Positions 44,766-55,100 of a DNA stretch of 61,266 bases are shown piece by piece. Below the pieces are notes generated by a model. That model saw only the letters and a list, made by a program, of their open reading frames with translations, searched no databases and had not been told where the DNA came from. Source of the stretch: Photobacterium aphoticum (GTDB taxonomy: Bacteria; Pseudomonadota; Gammaproteobacteria; Enterobacterales; Vibrionaceae); assembly GCF_001029435.1 (NCBI RefSeq), contig NZ_LDOV01000042.1, positions 1-61,266 on the forward strand. Direction: 5' to 3'. A program made the translations under genes and the position numbers. How positions within the stretch are numbered: position 1 is the stretch's first letter; each line of letters opens with the position of its first letter.

Positions 44766-45341
44766 TTACGCTTTGGCCTGGTGCTCGCGATCTTCGTGGG
44801 TGAGTTGGCGGATCACCTTGGCTGGAGAGCCTGCGACCAGCGTATCGGGCGGCACATCACGTGTTACTGTGCTGTTTGCGGCAACCACAGAGCGCGCGCC
44901 AATGGTCACGCCTTGGCAGATCACCACATGTCCACCAATCCACACATTGTCTTCCACCACAATCGGCTTACAGAAGGTTTCCCAACGTTCACGGCTTTGG
45001 TAATCCAGTGAATGGGTAGGCGTGTAAAACTGAACGTTAGGGCCAATTAACACGTGATCGCCAATGCGGATCTCGGCGTTATCAAGCATGGTGGCACCCA
45101 TGTTGATAAAGGTATGGGCGCCAATGTGGATTGTCTTACCAAATTCACACAGAAATGGCGGCAGGATATGGCTGTCCTCGCCAAAAGAGCCGAGAAGTTG
45201 CTCTGCCAGTTCACGTGGCGCATCGCCGGGGTGTTGGTTAATCGCGACTTTTAGCGGGTAAGCGTTTGCACGAACGGCTTGAATTTCGGCGTCTTCACCA
45301 TCGAAAATCATACCATTCATCATCTTTTCAAATTCTGTCAT
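44766..45341 (-). CDS. maa: Sugar O-acetyltransferase (maltose acetyltransferase type)
   Basis: Transfers acetyl from acetyl-CoA to a sugar hydroxyl. The 191 residues contain the Mac N-terminal domain (about 1-55) and a left-handed beta helix of hexapeptide repeats. Catalytic His is in YTPTHSLD (about residue 112), and the end AGSPAKVIR is typical of the family. A GTG just before the chosen ATG is possible as start. It lies downstream of mngR on the same strand, with a 105-base gap, so it could be read through. Confidence 0.88.
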   Translation of the reverse strand: MTEFEKMMNGMIFDGEDAEIQAVRANAYPLKVAINQHPGDAPRELAEQLLGSFGEDSHILPPFLCEFGKTIHIGAHTFINMGATMLDNAEIRIGDHVLIGPNVQFYTPTHSLDYQSRERWETFCKPIVVEDNVWIGGHVVICQGVTIGARSVVAANSTVTRDVPPDTLVAGSPAKVIRQLTHEDREHQAKA

Positions 45342-45446
45342 CACAAGCTCTCATTACGGCATAACACGAGGCGTGTATAGGTGTTTTTATATACAAGGTG
45401 TCTTTATGTACTCGGTGTATTCACAGTGCTTACATCAGGAACGTAC

Positions 45447-46169
45447 TTAGTAGTGGCGATTACGTTTGGCCACCAAAGTAAATTTGTAGTCTGACGACTT
45501 AAAGTAGTTACGGCTGTACTCAAACACCGTGCCATCAGCCAAGTAACCTTTGGTGATTTTCTCGATGATCGGTTGCTCGGCGGGAATTCCCAATTGCTTC
45601 ACCACTTCTTCCGGCGGCAGGACCGGGATGATTTCCTGTTCACTGCGGTCAATCACCATTTTCTTGGTGCCTTCAATGTACTCATATTTTGAGCCCTGCA
45701 TGACCTCATAGCTGAGATCCGGGAACAAGGACAAAGGCAGCCAGGTTTCTTCCAGCGTGACGGGGTTGTCATCAATAAAACGCACGCGCTTGACGTAAAA
45801 AATACGCTCATTAGGGGCAATTTCTAACGCTTCGGCAATGGCTTGCGAAGGCACGGTGATCTCAAAGGCCAAAATTTCGCTGTGCGTTTTGACATTCAGG
45901 TGGCTGAGTTTTTCTTCAAAACTGCTGTACTGATACATGTCGTAGTTGACCTTGTTGTCCTTTACATAGGTCCCGCTACCTTGAATGCTTTCCAGTACGT
46001 TTTGTTCAATCAACAGTTTTAAGGCTTGGCGAACCGTCACACGACTGACCGAATGCGCTTCACGTAATTGTGCTTCGGTCGGTAGCGCTTCACCCGGCAA
46101 GTATTCACCGGACTGGATCTTGGCTTTGATGGCTTCTGCGATCTGACGATACATAGGCAGGCGTGCCAT
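45447..46169 (-). CDS. mngR: GntR/UTRA regulator MngR
   Basis: Repressor of the mannosylglycerate genes. The 240 residues have a GntR winged HTH (about 3-70, with LREAHSVSRVTVRQALKLL) and a UTRA ligand-binding domain (about 90-235). The strong AAGGAGAG site fixes the start. It is divergent from mngA and probably binds the palindromes in the 270-base gap. The ligand is expected to be mannosylglycerate or its 6-phosphate. Confidence 0.9.
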   Translation of the reverse strand: MARLPMYRQIAEAIKAKIQSGEYLPGEALPTEAQLREAHSVSRVTVRQALKLLIEQNVLESIQGSGTYVKDNKVNYDMYQYSSFEEKLSHLNVKTHSEILAFEITVPSQAIAEALEIAPNERIFYVKRVRFIDDNPVTLEETWLPLSLFPDLSYEVMQGSKYEYIEGTKKMVIDRSEQEIIPVLPPEEVVKQLGIPAEQPIIEKITKGYLADGTVFEYSRNYFKSSDYKFTLVAKRNRHY

Positions 46170-46274
46170 GTTTCTCTCCTTAAGCGGCGCAGGATCTTGC
46201 GCGCAAGCGTGTCGTTATCTAGTAATTACTCATGATTTGGTAAACATTTTACCGATTTATCGCCTTAATTCAAA

Positions 46275-46289
46275 GTTGTCATATACAAC
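46275..46289. promoter_or_regulatory. Possible second MngR operator
   Basis: GTTGT-CATAT-ACAAC shares the half-site TTGT/ACAA with the palindrome at 46380-46393 but with one base less between the halves. It lies nearer the mngR start and could serve autoregulation. Confidence 0.45.
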
Positions 46290-46334
46290 CGAGGTAACAA
46301 GATAATACAACAATAATACCTATCTGTAAGAAAT

Positions 46335-46350
46335 CGTGAAAAAGGTCACA
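46335..46350. promoter_or_regulatory. CRP site of the mngA promoter
   Basis: CGTGA-AAAAGG-TCACA differs from TGTGA-N6-TCACA at one base. Its centre lies 41.5 bases before the start site predicted from the -10 box at 46372-46377. Confidence 0.75.
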
Positions 46351-46371
46351 GAAGTCCTCATGCTAGATACG

Positions 46372-46393
46372 TATTATATTTGTATTAATACAA
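46372..46393 (+). promoter_or_regulatory. mngA -10 box and MngR operator
   Basis: TATTAT at 46372-46377 serves as -10, giving a start near 46384. The perfect palindrome TTGTATTAATACAA (46380-46393) covers that start, a position where a repressor blocks initiation. Confidence 0.65.
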
Positions 46394-46439
46394 CTAAGGG
46401 CGACCCACGCCCATCAGGATGACGGTACAGAGGATGACG

Positions 46440-48380
46440 ATGAAACTGACGACCCTTACCCACAAGTCGTTGATTGCTATCAACACGACGTTTGACAGTC
46501 GTGAAGCAGCAATCCATGCGCTGGCGGAGAAACTCGACCAGCAAGGCAAATTGCACGATAAGCAAGCCTACCTAGACGCCGTGTTTGCCCGCGAAGAGCA
46601 AGGCCCAACCGCATTAGGTGAAGGTTTGGCGGTTCCTCACGGTAAAACGGATGCGGTGAAAGAGGCCGGTTTTGCCGTGGCGACATTAAAGCAAGACTTG
46701 AAGTGGAAAGGGATTGATGAAGACGAAGATGAAGACGTCAATCTGGTCTTTTTGATCGCCATTCCGAATGCAGAAGCGGGTTCCACCCACATGCATTTGC
46801 TGACTGAACTGACAACCACGCTGGTGGACGATGATGTGCGTGAAGCGGTACTGAATGCACAAACGGCAGAGGAGCTGATGGCGCTGCTGGATGGCAATGC
46901 GGAGTCAGAAGCCAAACCAGATAATGGTAATACAAATTTAGCCGATGCACCGACGATTGTCTGTGTGACGGCGTGTCCGGCGGGGATCGCGCATACCTAT
47001 ATGGCGGCGGAATACCTGGAAAAAGCCGGTAAGAAAATGGGCATTAATGTCCATGTGGAAAAGCAAGGCGCAAACGGGATTGAAGGGCGTTTAACGGCCG
47101 AACAACTCAATAACGCAGTGGCCGTGGTATTTGCAGCAGAAGTCGCGATTAAAGAAATCGAACGCTTCAACGGTATTCCTCGTGTTGAAACCCCAGTCGC
47201 TGAGCCGATTCGTCACGCAGAGCGCATTTTGAATGATGCGATGGAAGCGTCAAAACGCGGCAGAAGTGAAGCGGCGGTGGCTACGGAAGACAAACCGAAA
47301 AAAGTGCCGTTGAAGACAGAGCTGAAACAAGCCTTGTTGAGCGGTATTTCGTTTGCGGTGCCATTGATTGTGGCAGGCGGTACGGTACTGGCTGTGGCGG
47401 TCTTGCTGGCCCAAATTTTTGATCTGCAAGACTTGTACGCACAAGACGGTTCATGGCTGAACATGTACCGAAAACTGGGTGGCGGTTTGCTGGGCACCTT
47501 GATGGTACCGGTACTGGCGGCCTACACCGCGTACTCGTTGGCTGATAAACCGGCGTTAGGGCCAGGTTTTGCAGCGGGCTTAGCGGCGAACATGATTGGT
47601 TCGGGCTTCCTTGGCGGCGTCGTGGGCGGTTTGATTGCCGGTTACGTGATGCGCTGGGTGAAAGAGAACGTGCGTCTTAGTCCTGCCTTCAACGGCTTTT
47701 TGACGTTCTACCTCTACCCGGTGATTGGCACCTTGGTGGTGGGCAGCTTGATGCTGTTTGTCATTGGTAAGCCAGTGGCGATGCTAAACCAAGGTTTGAC
47801 GGACTGGCTAAACGGTTTATCTGGCTCTAACGCCTTGCTATTGGGCGCCATCATCGGCCTGTTTGTGTCATTTGACCTTGGTGGCCCGGTGAACAAAGCG
47901 GCGTATGCGTTCTGTTTGGGCGCGATGGCAAACGGTGTGTACGGTCCGTATGCGATTTTCGGCTCAGTCAAAATGGTATCGGCCTTCACGGTAACGGCAT
48001 CCACCATGTTGGCGCCACGTTTGTTTAAAGACTTTGAAATTGAAACCGGTAAATCCACGTGGCTATTGGGCTTAGCAGGTATCACCGAAGGTGCCATCCC
48101 AATGGCGATTGAAGATCCTATCCGCGTTATCGGCTCGTTCTTGGCAGGCTCTGTCGTGACGGGTGCCATCGTGGGTGCGGCAGGTATTGGCCTGTCTACA
48201 CCAGGGGCGGGGATCTTCTCTATGTTCCTTCTGCACGATGCAGGCATTGGTAGCTTCATGGCAGCCGGTATCTGGTTGGGCGCAGCGTTGATTGGCGCGG
48301 CAATTTCTACCGTGATGTTGATTGGCTGGCGGGCCCATGCAGCAAAAAAGGGCACCTTTAAAGTGACCGCTGACGCGTAA
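46440..48380 (+). CDS. mngA: Mannosylglycerate PTS permease IIABC (MngA)
   Basis: Takes up and phosphorylates 2-O-alpha-mannosyl-D-glycerate. The 646 residues contain a IIA domain (about 3-150, phospho-His H67 in LAVPHGKT), a IIB domain (about 172-270, phospho-Cys C179 in VTACPAGIAHT) and a membrane IIC domain (about 300-640). The start at 46440 follows AGAGG; ATGs at 46419 and 46434 are alternatives. Many fructose PTS enzymes have this order. The assignment rests on the neighbouring mngB and mngR. Confidence 0.9.
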   Translation: MKLTTLTHKSLIAINTTFDSREAAIHALAEKLDQQGKLHDKQAYLDAVFAREEQGPTALGEGLAVPHGKTDAVKEAGFAVATLKQDLKWKGIDEDEDEDVNLVFLIAIPNAEAGSTHMHLLTELTTTLVDDDVREAVLNAQTAEELMALLDGNAESEAKPDNGNTNLADAPTIVCVTACPAGIAHTYMAAEYLEKAGKKMGINVHVEKQGANGIEGRLTAEQLNNAVAVVFAAEVAIKEIERFNGIPRVETPVAEPIRHAERILNDAMEASKRGRSEAAVATEDKPKKVPLKTELKQALLSGISFAVPLIVAGGTVLAVAVLLAQIFDLQDLYAQDGSWLNMYRKLGGGLLGTLMVPVLAAYTAYSLADKPALGPGFAAGLAANMIGSGFLGGVVGGLIAGYVMRWVKENVRLSPAFNGFLTFYLYPVIGTLVVGSLMLFVIGKPVAMLNQGLTDWLNGLSGSNALLLGAIIGLFVSFDLGGPVNKAAYAFCLGAMANGVYGPYAIFGSVKMVSAFTVTASTMLAPRLFKDFEIETGKSTWLLGLAGITEGAIPMAIEDPIRVIGSFLAGSVVTGAIVGAAGIGLSTPGAGIFSMFLLHDAGIGSFMAAGIWLGAALIGAAISTVMLIGWRAHAAKKGTFKVTADA

Positions 48381-48552
48381 TCCAACCGTGCAGTGTGCCT
48401 AGCAATATCAGTACACCGTTAGGCACGTAAAAGCTCAATGTCACGTCACAGTATTTACACCGCCGGAGGGCAATAACTTCTCCGGCGACACACTCTTGTC
48501 GGGTGCACACACCGTGCGCCCGACCATAAAGCAAAATTCAGGTAAAAAGATT
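48381..48552. promoter_or_regulatory. Three hairpins between mngA and mngB
   Basis: The spacer holds three successive stems: GTGCCTA/TAGGCAC (48395-48426), CGCCGGAG/CTCCGGCG (48461-48487) and the 11-bp GTCGGGTGCAC/GTGCGCCCGAC (48498-48524, one G-T pair). None has a good T-run. They may set the relative amounts of the two proteins by RNA processing. Confidence 0.6.
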
Positions 48553-51195
48553 ATGGCTACATCTCGCGTTCATATTACTCCACACATGCACTGGGACCGT
48601 GAATGGTATTTCACGACGGAAGAGTCACGCATTCTGCTCGTGAATAACATGGAAGAAATATTGGCTCGTCTTGAGTCAGATCCGGATTACAAATTCTATG
48701 TGTTGGATGGCCAAACCGCTGTACTGGAAGACTACTTCGCCATCAAACCCGAAAACACCGAGCGCGTGCGTGCGCAGGTGCAGGCTGGAAAACTGATCAT
48801 CGGCCCATGGTATTCACAAACTGACACCATGCAGGTTTCCGGTGAATCTATCGTGCGTAATATGCTGTACGGCATGCGTGATTGTTTGAACTTTGGTGAG
48901 CCAATGAAGATTGGTTACCTGCCAGATTCTTTCTCGATGAGCTCACAGTTGCCAATGATTTATAACGGCTTTGGTATTGATCGCGCCATGTTCTGGCGTG
49001 GTTGTTCAGAGCGTCACGGCACCGATAAAACCGAGTTTATCTGGCAAAGTAACGATGGCAGTGAAGTCATCGCACAGGTGCTGCCATTGGGTTACGCGAT
49101 CGGTAAATACCTGCCGGAAGACGAAGCGGGCTTACGTGACCGTTTGGACAAATACTTCCCGGTACTAGAAAAACCGTCAGTGACCAAAGACATCTTATTG
49201 CCAAACGGTCACGACCAGATGCCGATCCAGAACAATATCTTTGAGGTAATGGATACGCTGCGCGAGATCTACCCGGATCGCGAGTTCCTGATGAGCCGCT
49301 ACGAAGAAGTGTTTGAGCGCATCGAAGCCGTTCGCGATCAGCTAGACACGGTAAAAGGCGAATTCAATGACGGTAAATACATGCGTGTTCACCGTACCAT
49401 TTCTTCAACGCGTATGGACATCAAACTGATCCACGCCGAAGTGGAAAACAAGATCGTCAATATTCTTGAGCCATTGGCGGCCATTGCGTGGACACTGGGC
49501 TTTGAATACCACCACGGTCTGATTGAGAAAATGTGGAAAGAGAGCATGAAAAACCATGCTCACGATTCTATCGGCTGTTGTTGTTCAGACAAAGTGCACG
49601 CCGAGATCCTTAGCCGCTACATTCTGGCGGATGACATGGCGACCAACCTGATCAACTTCTACAAGCGTAAAATTGTCGATCACATGCCTGCACGCGAAGG
49701 CTGCGATAAATTAGCGCTGTTCAATTTGTCTCCGTATGCCCGTGAAGATGTGGTCAACACCACCATTACCATTCGTGCGCAGAGCTTCTCGCTGTTTGAT
49801 GAGCACGGCAACCCAGTGGAATACTTTATTCAGGACAAACGTGAAATTGACCCGGGTAAAGTGGACCGTCAAATTGTGCATTACGGTAACTACGATCCGT
49901 TCATGGAGTTTGATATTCAGATCAAGCACCCAGTACCGGCAATGGGCTTCACCACCCTGCACATTGAAGGCAACCGTGACGGCGCAGTGAAAGCGCCAGC
50001 TACCACCGCAGAGTGCATGGAAAACGAATATTACCGTATTACTGTGAATGCGAACGGCACGCTGAGCATCTTTGATAAAGAGACTGAGCAGACGTTTGAT
50101 CAGGTACTGCGTTTGGAAGATGGCTCTGACGACGGCGACGAGTACGACTACTCGCCATCACGTCAGGAATGGTTGCTGTACTCGGATGAATTTGCCGCAA
50201 CAACGGAAATCATCGAAGAAGGCTTCCAGTCAGTGGCTAACATTGCACTGCGTATGGCGGTGCCAGACAACTTGGCAGCCCGTGAAACCCGCAGTAACCA
50301 AGATGGTTACGTTGACGTGCAGTGTCAGGTGGTACTGAAAGCCGGTACGCGCCGCATTGAAGTACGCATGGAGCTGGATAACCAAGCCGACGATCACCGC
50401 TTACGAGTGTTGATCCCAACGCCATTTACCCCTGAAACGGTGGTGGCCGATAACCAGTTTGGTTTGATCACCCGTTCAGTCGATGACAGCGAAATGACTA
50501 ACTGGGAAGCCGAGGGCTGGAAAGAAGCACCCGTGCCGGTTTACCAGCTGATGAACTTTGCAGCGCTGGAAAATAGTCAAGCAGGTATGGCGATCATGTC
50601 GAACGGCTTGCGCGAGTTTGAAGTGATTGCGTCACAGGACGGCGACAAGAAAGACACGCTGGCACTGACCCTATTCCGTGGTATCGGGGTTCTGGGTAAA
50701 GAGAACCTGTTGCTGCGTCCGGGGCGTCCTTCAGGCATCAAGATCCCAACGCCAGATTCACAGGTACGTGGCAAGTTGGTGTGTCACTTCACCCTGTTTG
50801 GTTTTGCGGGCAACCACATTGATGCCAACATCATGGCTGAAGCGCGTGACAACGTGACGCCGATTGTTTGCTACAACAAGATCCCGTACAACGCGATGAA
50901 GCTGAACGTGGGTAAGCAGGATCTGCCGTTAACGTATTCACTGCTGAACAAAGACATGACCGGTGCGGTACTGAGTGTGCTGAAAAAAGCCGAAGATGAA
51001 AATGCCTTGATTCTACGTGTGTACAATCCATCTGAAACCACCACGTTGACCGATGGTATGGCCTTTAGCCAACCTGTTACTGAGTGGGTGGAAACGCGCA
51101 TGGATGAAGTGGCGCTGGACGAGCAGAACACGACAGCATGTCTCTTCGGTGAGCTGCGTCCGTGTCAGGCTAAAACATTCCGCGTACGTTTTTGA
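48553..51195 (+). CDS. mngB: Mannosylglycerate-6-phosphate hydrolase (MngB), GH38
   Basis: Splits imported phosphorylated mannosylglycerate into mannose-6-phosphate and glycerate. The 880 residues match E. coli MngB (877) closely over the whole length. Zinc ligands H11, H13 and D15 are in HMHWDREW, the nucleophile is D125 (YLPDSF), and NHAHDSIGCCCSDKVH is conserved. The start at 48553 fits the E. coli start; the frame is open 57 bases further upstream. It follows mngA and ends at a strong terminator. Confidence 0.96.
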   Translation: MATSRVHITPHMHWDREWYFTTEESRILLVNNMEEILARLESDPDYKFYVLDGQTAVLEDYFAIKPENTERVRAQVQAGKLIIGPWYSQTDTMQVSGESIVRNMLYGMRDCLNFGEPMKIGYLPDSFSMSSQLPMIYNGFGIDRAMFWRGCSERHGTDKTEFIWQSNDGSEVIAQVLPLGYAIGKYLPEDEAGLRDRLDKYFPVLEKPSVTKDILLPNGHDQMPIQNNIFEVMDTLREIYPDREFLMSRYEEVFERIEAVRDQLDTVKGEFNDGKYMRVHRTISSTRMDIKLIHAEVENKIVNILEPLAAIAWTLGFEYHHGLIEKMWKESMKNHAHDSIGCCCSDKVHAEILSRYILADDMATNLINFYKRKIVDHMPAREGCDKLALFNLSPYAREDVVNTTITIRAQSFSLFDEHGNPVEYFIQDKREIDPGKVDRQIVHYGNYDPFMEFDIQIKHPVPAMGFTTLHIEGNRDGAVKAPATTAECMENEYYRITVNANGTLSIFDKETEQTFDQVLRLEDGSDDGDEYDYSPSRQEWLLYSDEFAATTEIIEEGFQSVANIALRMAVPDNLAARETRSNQDGYVDVQCQVVLKAGTRRIEVRMELDNQADDHRLRVLIPTPFTPETVVADNQFGLITRSVDDSEMTNWEAEGWKEAPVPVYQLMNFAALENSQAGMAIMSNGLREFEVIASQDGDKKDTLALTLFRGIGVLGKENLLLRPGRPSGIKIPTPDSQVRGKLVCHFTLFGFAGNHIDANIMAEARDNVTPIVCYNKIPYNAMKLNVGKQDLPLTYSLLNKDMTGAVLSVLKKAEDENALILRVYNPSETTTLTDGMAFSQPVTEWVETRMDEVALDEQNTTACLFGELRPCQAKTFRVRF

Positions 51196-51254
51196 TAGCC
51201 TGTAGTGAAAGCTGAATCACCCGTTAGTCTGTAAACAGAAATAGCTTTAAACAG

Positions 51255-51292
51255 AAAGCGGCCTCAGGGGTAACCCTTGAGGCCGCTTTTTT
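51255..51292 (+). terminator. Terminator of mngB
   Basis: The 12-bp stem AAAGCGGCCTCA / TGAGGCCGCTTT with an 11-base loop is followed by TTT. Confidence 0.92.
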
Positions 51293-51350
51293 GTTCTCGT
51301 CACTTTAGTACACGTTGTTTATGTACTCGCCGTATACGAACCGTGCCGAG

Positions 51351-51584
51351 TCAGTCTTTCGCGCGTAGCTGATTTTCAAATTGCTTCATATTCCAGCCAA
51401 TCAATACGCGATCCCCGACTTTCAGAACCGGCACCGAACGCGCACCGGTTTGGTTAAATTCTTTGCGACCGCTAGGGGAAGCCACATCCACACGGCGGAA
51501 TGGGTAGCCTTTTTCCGTCATGTAGCGTTCGGCATCTTTACAGTGCGGGCAGTTTTTCTGGGTGAATAGGGTGATACGTTTCAT
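51351..51584 (-). CDS. Glutaredoxin-like protein
   Basis: A 77-residue thioredoxin-fold protein with the active site C12-P-H-C15. The RSVPVLKVGD stretch (49-58) with a cis-proline is a glutaredoxin/NrdH mark. No ribonucleotide reductase gene is near, so it is more likely a general glutaredoxin. It is convergent with mngB. Confidence 0.85.
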   Translation of the reverse strand: MKRITLFTQKNCPHCKDAERYMTEKGYPFRRVDVASPSGRKEFNQTGARSVPVLKVGDRVLIGWNMKQFENQLRAKD

Positions 51585-52136
51585 GGGTCATCATCTATTG
51601 TTGAGCGTTTTTGTTGAGCGTGAATGTCAACACACAGTTCACATGACCCTACTCTGAGCGGCTTTGATCAGAAATGCAATCGGCACACTGTATTTTGTGT
51701 CATTGCAGGGACACATAGCGCGTGTGTTAGAGAGCATTTTATTGCGATATTTGCACACTATTATGATCAATTTTCATGGTGTTAATAATGAATTTAAATC
51801 GAAAGCTGTCGAATTATTGGCATAAGTGGGTGTGGGAAAATTCCTACAAACTAAAGGTATGATTTTGAGAGGTATTTTTTGCTATTGGGTGTCGAATATC
51901 TGACATGGCATAGTAAAAGTGTTGACGGATATTTTATAAGCATGATTGATGCTCTAATAGCTTCTTTGTGGTGGTTATCGTCTGATTTTTATGCCGTTTG
52001 TTCGCATGTATACTGCGATTATATAACTTATATAACCCGTTTTTTAGGGCTTGAAGTGACGCGAGATTGAAACGCATGAGATGTGTTTTTCATCACTTTA
52101 AGCCTATTTACTCATAAATATAATGAAACGCTCAAT
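51585..52136. other. Promoter region of the acfD-like gene
   Basis: About 550 bases, increasingly AT-rich to the right. An imperfect inverted repeat TGTGTC-N8-GACACA near 51698 is the only structure noticed. The short frame at 51879-52070 has no ribosome site and is not accepted as a gene. Confidence 0.45.
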
Positions 52137-55100
52137 ATGCATAAAAAATTATTACTTACGACGTTAGTCACCTTAGCCCTCGCGGGTTGTAAGGATGAGC
52201 ATAACCATCCGATGGGGCCAGAAGTGCCGGTTGTACCGGAGGCAAACAATCATGCACCTGTGATTGAGTCTATTTCTGACACGCTGATTCCTGCTGGGAA
52301 GACAAGTTATATTCAAGTACTCGTTTCTGATGAGGATGGTGATAAAGTCAGCTTCAAGTTGAAAGAGTCACCGAGTTGGATGGTGATAGATAATGAAGGT
52401 CTAATAACTTTAACACCTGATGTTATTGATGATGGCGATTATTCTTTCGTCATAGAAGTCTCCGATGGCAAACAAAAAGTGAAAGCTTACGCATCACTAA
52501 GTGTTGTCAATTCTGCTCCAACAATTGAGCTAATTAGCACTCTATCTTTGAATGCGGGTAAAGTGAATGGTACCCAAGTTATCGCTATCGATAATGAAGA
52601 TAACCCAATAACTTATACATTAAGTGGGAATCCTAAGTGGGTAACTATATCTGATGATGGTTTTCTTTTTTCCAATCCAGCAATGGGTGATGAGGGAGAA
52701 TATCAATTTTCAGTGACAGCCTCAGATGGTGTACTTTCATCATCAACAAATGTAAATATATTTGTATATATTCCAACTGCAGATTGTCCAGATGGTAGTT
52801 GCTTAGAGGATAATGGGTTTAATAATCCTAATCTACCGGGAAAGCAAGTTTTTAAAAGTTCACTAACTGCATCTGGTAAACTAATTACTGGTGATGTGAC
52901 ATGTAATGGAGATCAATTAGACGATGGCGTTTTTTTCGTCTCTGAAGGTATCGATTTTACATGTAATTATGGTTCGATCACGTTAAAGAATTTGATGGCT
53001 CCCACTGTTGATGCGCCAGAGAAAGTTCAAGCAGAAGAGATTGTACATTCTTTTGATCTTGATAATGAACATATAACAAAAGTACTTCAAACGATTAACG
53101 CTTGTGCTGAATCAGATGGAATTTGCTTGAATGAGTTCGATAGTGCTGATATTTCATTGGTTTATCAAAAGTTAAGTGATGATGATATAACTAACGATGA
53201 AGATGCTGTTAATGAGTATCTCAATTCATTACAAGAAAAAGATACTGATAAAGTTGATAAAGCACCAAGTTCTCATGTCGACAACAGTATTGTTCCAGTG
53301 GTAACACCTGGTACTAGCAATAACTTAGATGGTAAATTTGTATCGTCAACTGCGGAAGAAAGTTTAGCTTATAAACCAAGTGCTGAGTCAAAAGTTTTAA
53401 CGATTAGCATCTTAAAGGATGATAATGGTAAACCATTAAGTGGTATCAGTTATTTTTCGCCTAATGCAGTGGGTGTGACCAATGAATACGGTGAATTTGA
53501 ATACCTTTGGGGCGATAAAATCTCCTTGGGTATCGATACTTTTGAATTTGGAACTATTACAGGTAATCAAATAGATTATCAGTTATCTGATGTTACAAAA
53601 AATCCTGTTAAAAAAGCGAATATTCAATCTTTATTAGCACGTTATGCAACAGATAAAGGTTATGCGATTGAGGTAAGTGATAAAGTCAAGCAGACGTTCG
53701 CACTGTATCCAAACGTGATCAATGAATTGATTAATTTGAACTTACCAAATGGTGGTATTTTAGCGGGCACCGAGTTTTTGTTACCGGATGAGTTTGAAGC
53801 TCAGTTCGAACAAGGCTTAACGGCGATTATTGATGCAGAATTGCGCAATGCATCAAGCTATATTCGTCAAGCGAGAAGCGTATTTAAACTTGAGGATGGT
53901 GCGTATGTAACCAACTCATTAAAGGCTATCTTTGATGGTGTGAATAGCTTCCATGTATTCAATGACAATAGCAGCTTCTACAACGCAACGGGTTACACTC
54001 GCGGTATGCGTGCGTTAAACATGTCTAACGATGCATTTCCTGTCATGATGCCGCGAGCGGATATCAACCGTGAATTGCCATTTGGCGAAAAGCAAGCATG
54101 GACACGTGAGGGTAAGCCATATTTGGCGATGTTCCCTGGCATTGAGATGACGGAGATTCCAACCGTATCAAAAGACAATGCGACGTATGGCTTCCCCTTT
54201 GTGACGGCGGGCCTTTTAGGTAAAGGCAAAGTGGTCTTCATGGGTAATAGCATGTACCCAAGTATTTTGTCATGTCCGGAAAACTACTGGGCGAATGGCG
54301 AACTGCGAATCGATAGTGCTGAGCAGACATGTACGACTACGGATGATTTGTCACGTGATAAGCGCAATGATTATGGCAGCATGAAGCGCTTCTTTGCCAA
54401 CATGTTTGCCTGGTTTGCGCCTCAAATGGCTGAAGGGACATTTGCTGTAGCGACAAACATTGAACAGGCTGCAGCAGCGCAAACTAATGTGTCTCATGGC
54501 CGCCAATATGATTTCTTTATTAGTCCAGAATATGGATTCCATCAGGTCAGAAAATTAAGTAAAGGCGGTTTTACCGGTATTTCACCAACGGATACGCCGA
54601 TCTTGATTCTGCAGGCGTATACTCCTAAGACATTGGGTGATGGTATGTCCGTGCGTTATATCGCTGATTTGGACAATCCGAACCTGACTCAAGACGATAT
54701 TACGGCATTGATTCAGTACATCAATGAAGGCGGTAACGTCTTGTTCATGGATGCGATCGACGGTGCAACCAACCCTGAACCTATTGGCCGTTTAGCGGAT
54801 GCGGTGGGCGTATCGTTGGGTGGAAGCAATGTGACACCAACGAATCAGGCATTCTGTGGTTCGTCTTACTATTGTCAGACGATGTATCCGAACATGCATG
54901 TGAAAAGTCAGTATGACTTGGTAGTACTGGAGCGCTTCCCTGATGCCGATGGTAAGCCGCCGTTTACGGTGGTAGAAGGGGAAGATGGTAAAGGTGTAGT
55001 GCAATGGAATCCGCCTGCAACCATGACTAAGTTGGAAATTCCAAAGTATGATTTACCGCGTGTGGATGAAGAAGGCCAGCCAGTTCTTGATGCCAATGGC

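Noticed and set aside
47714..48385. A 223-codon open frame antisense to mngA
   Set aside because: It mirrors the IIC membrane domain in high-GC codons, has no ribosome site, and reads as a Pro/Ala/Ile-rich shadow. MngA on the other strand is certain.
51879..52070. A 63-codon frame upstream of the acfD-like gene
   Set aside because: No ribosome site, and a Tyr/Trp/Ser-rich reading without family pattern.
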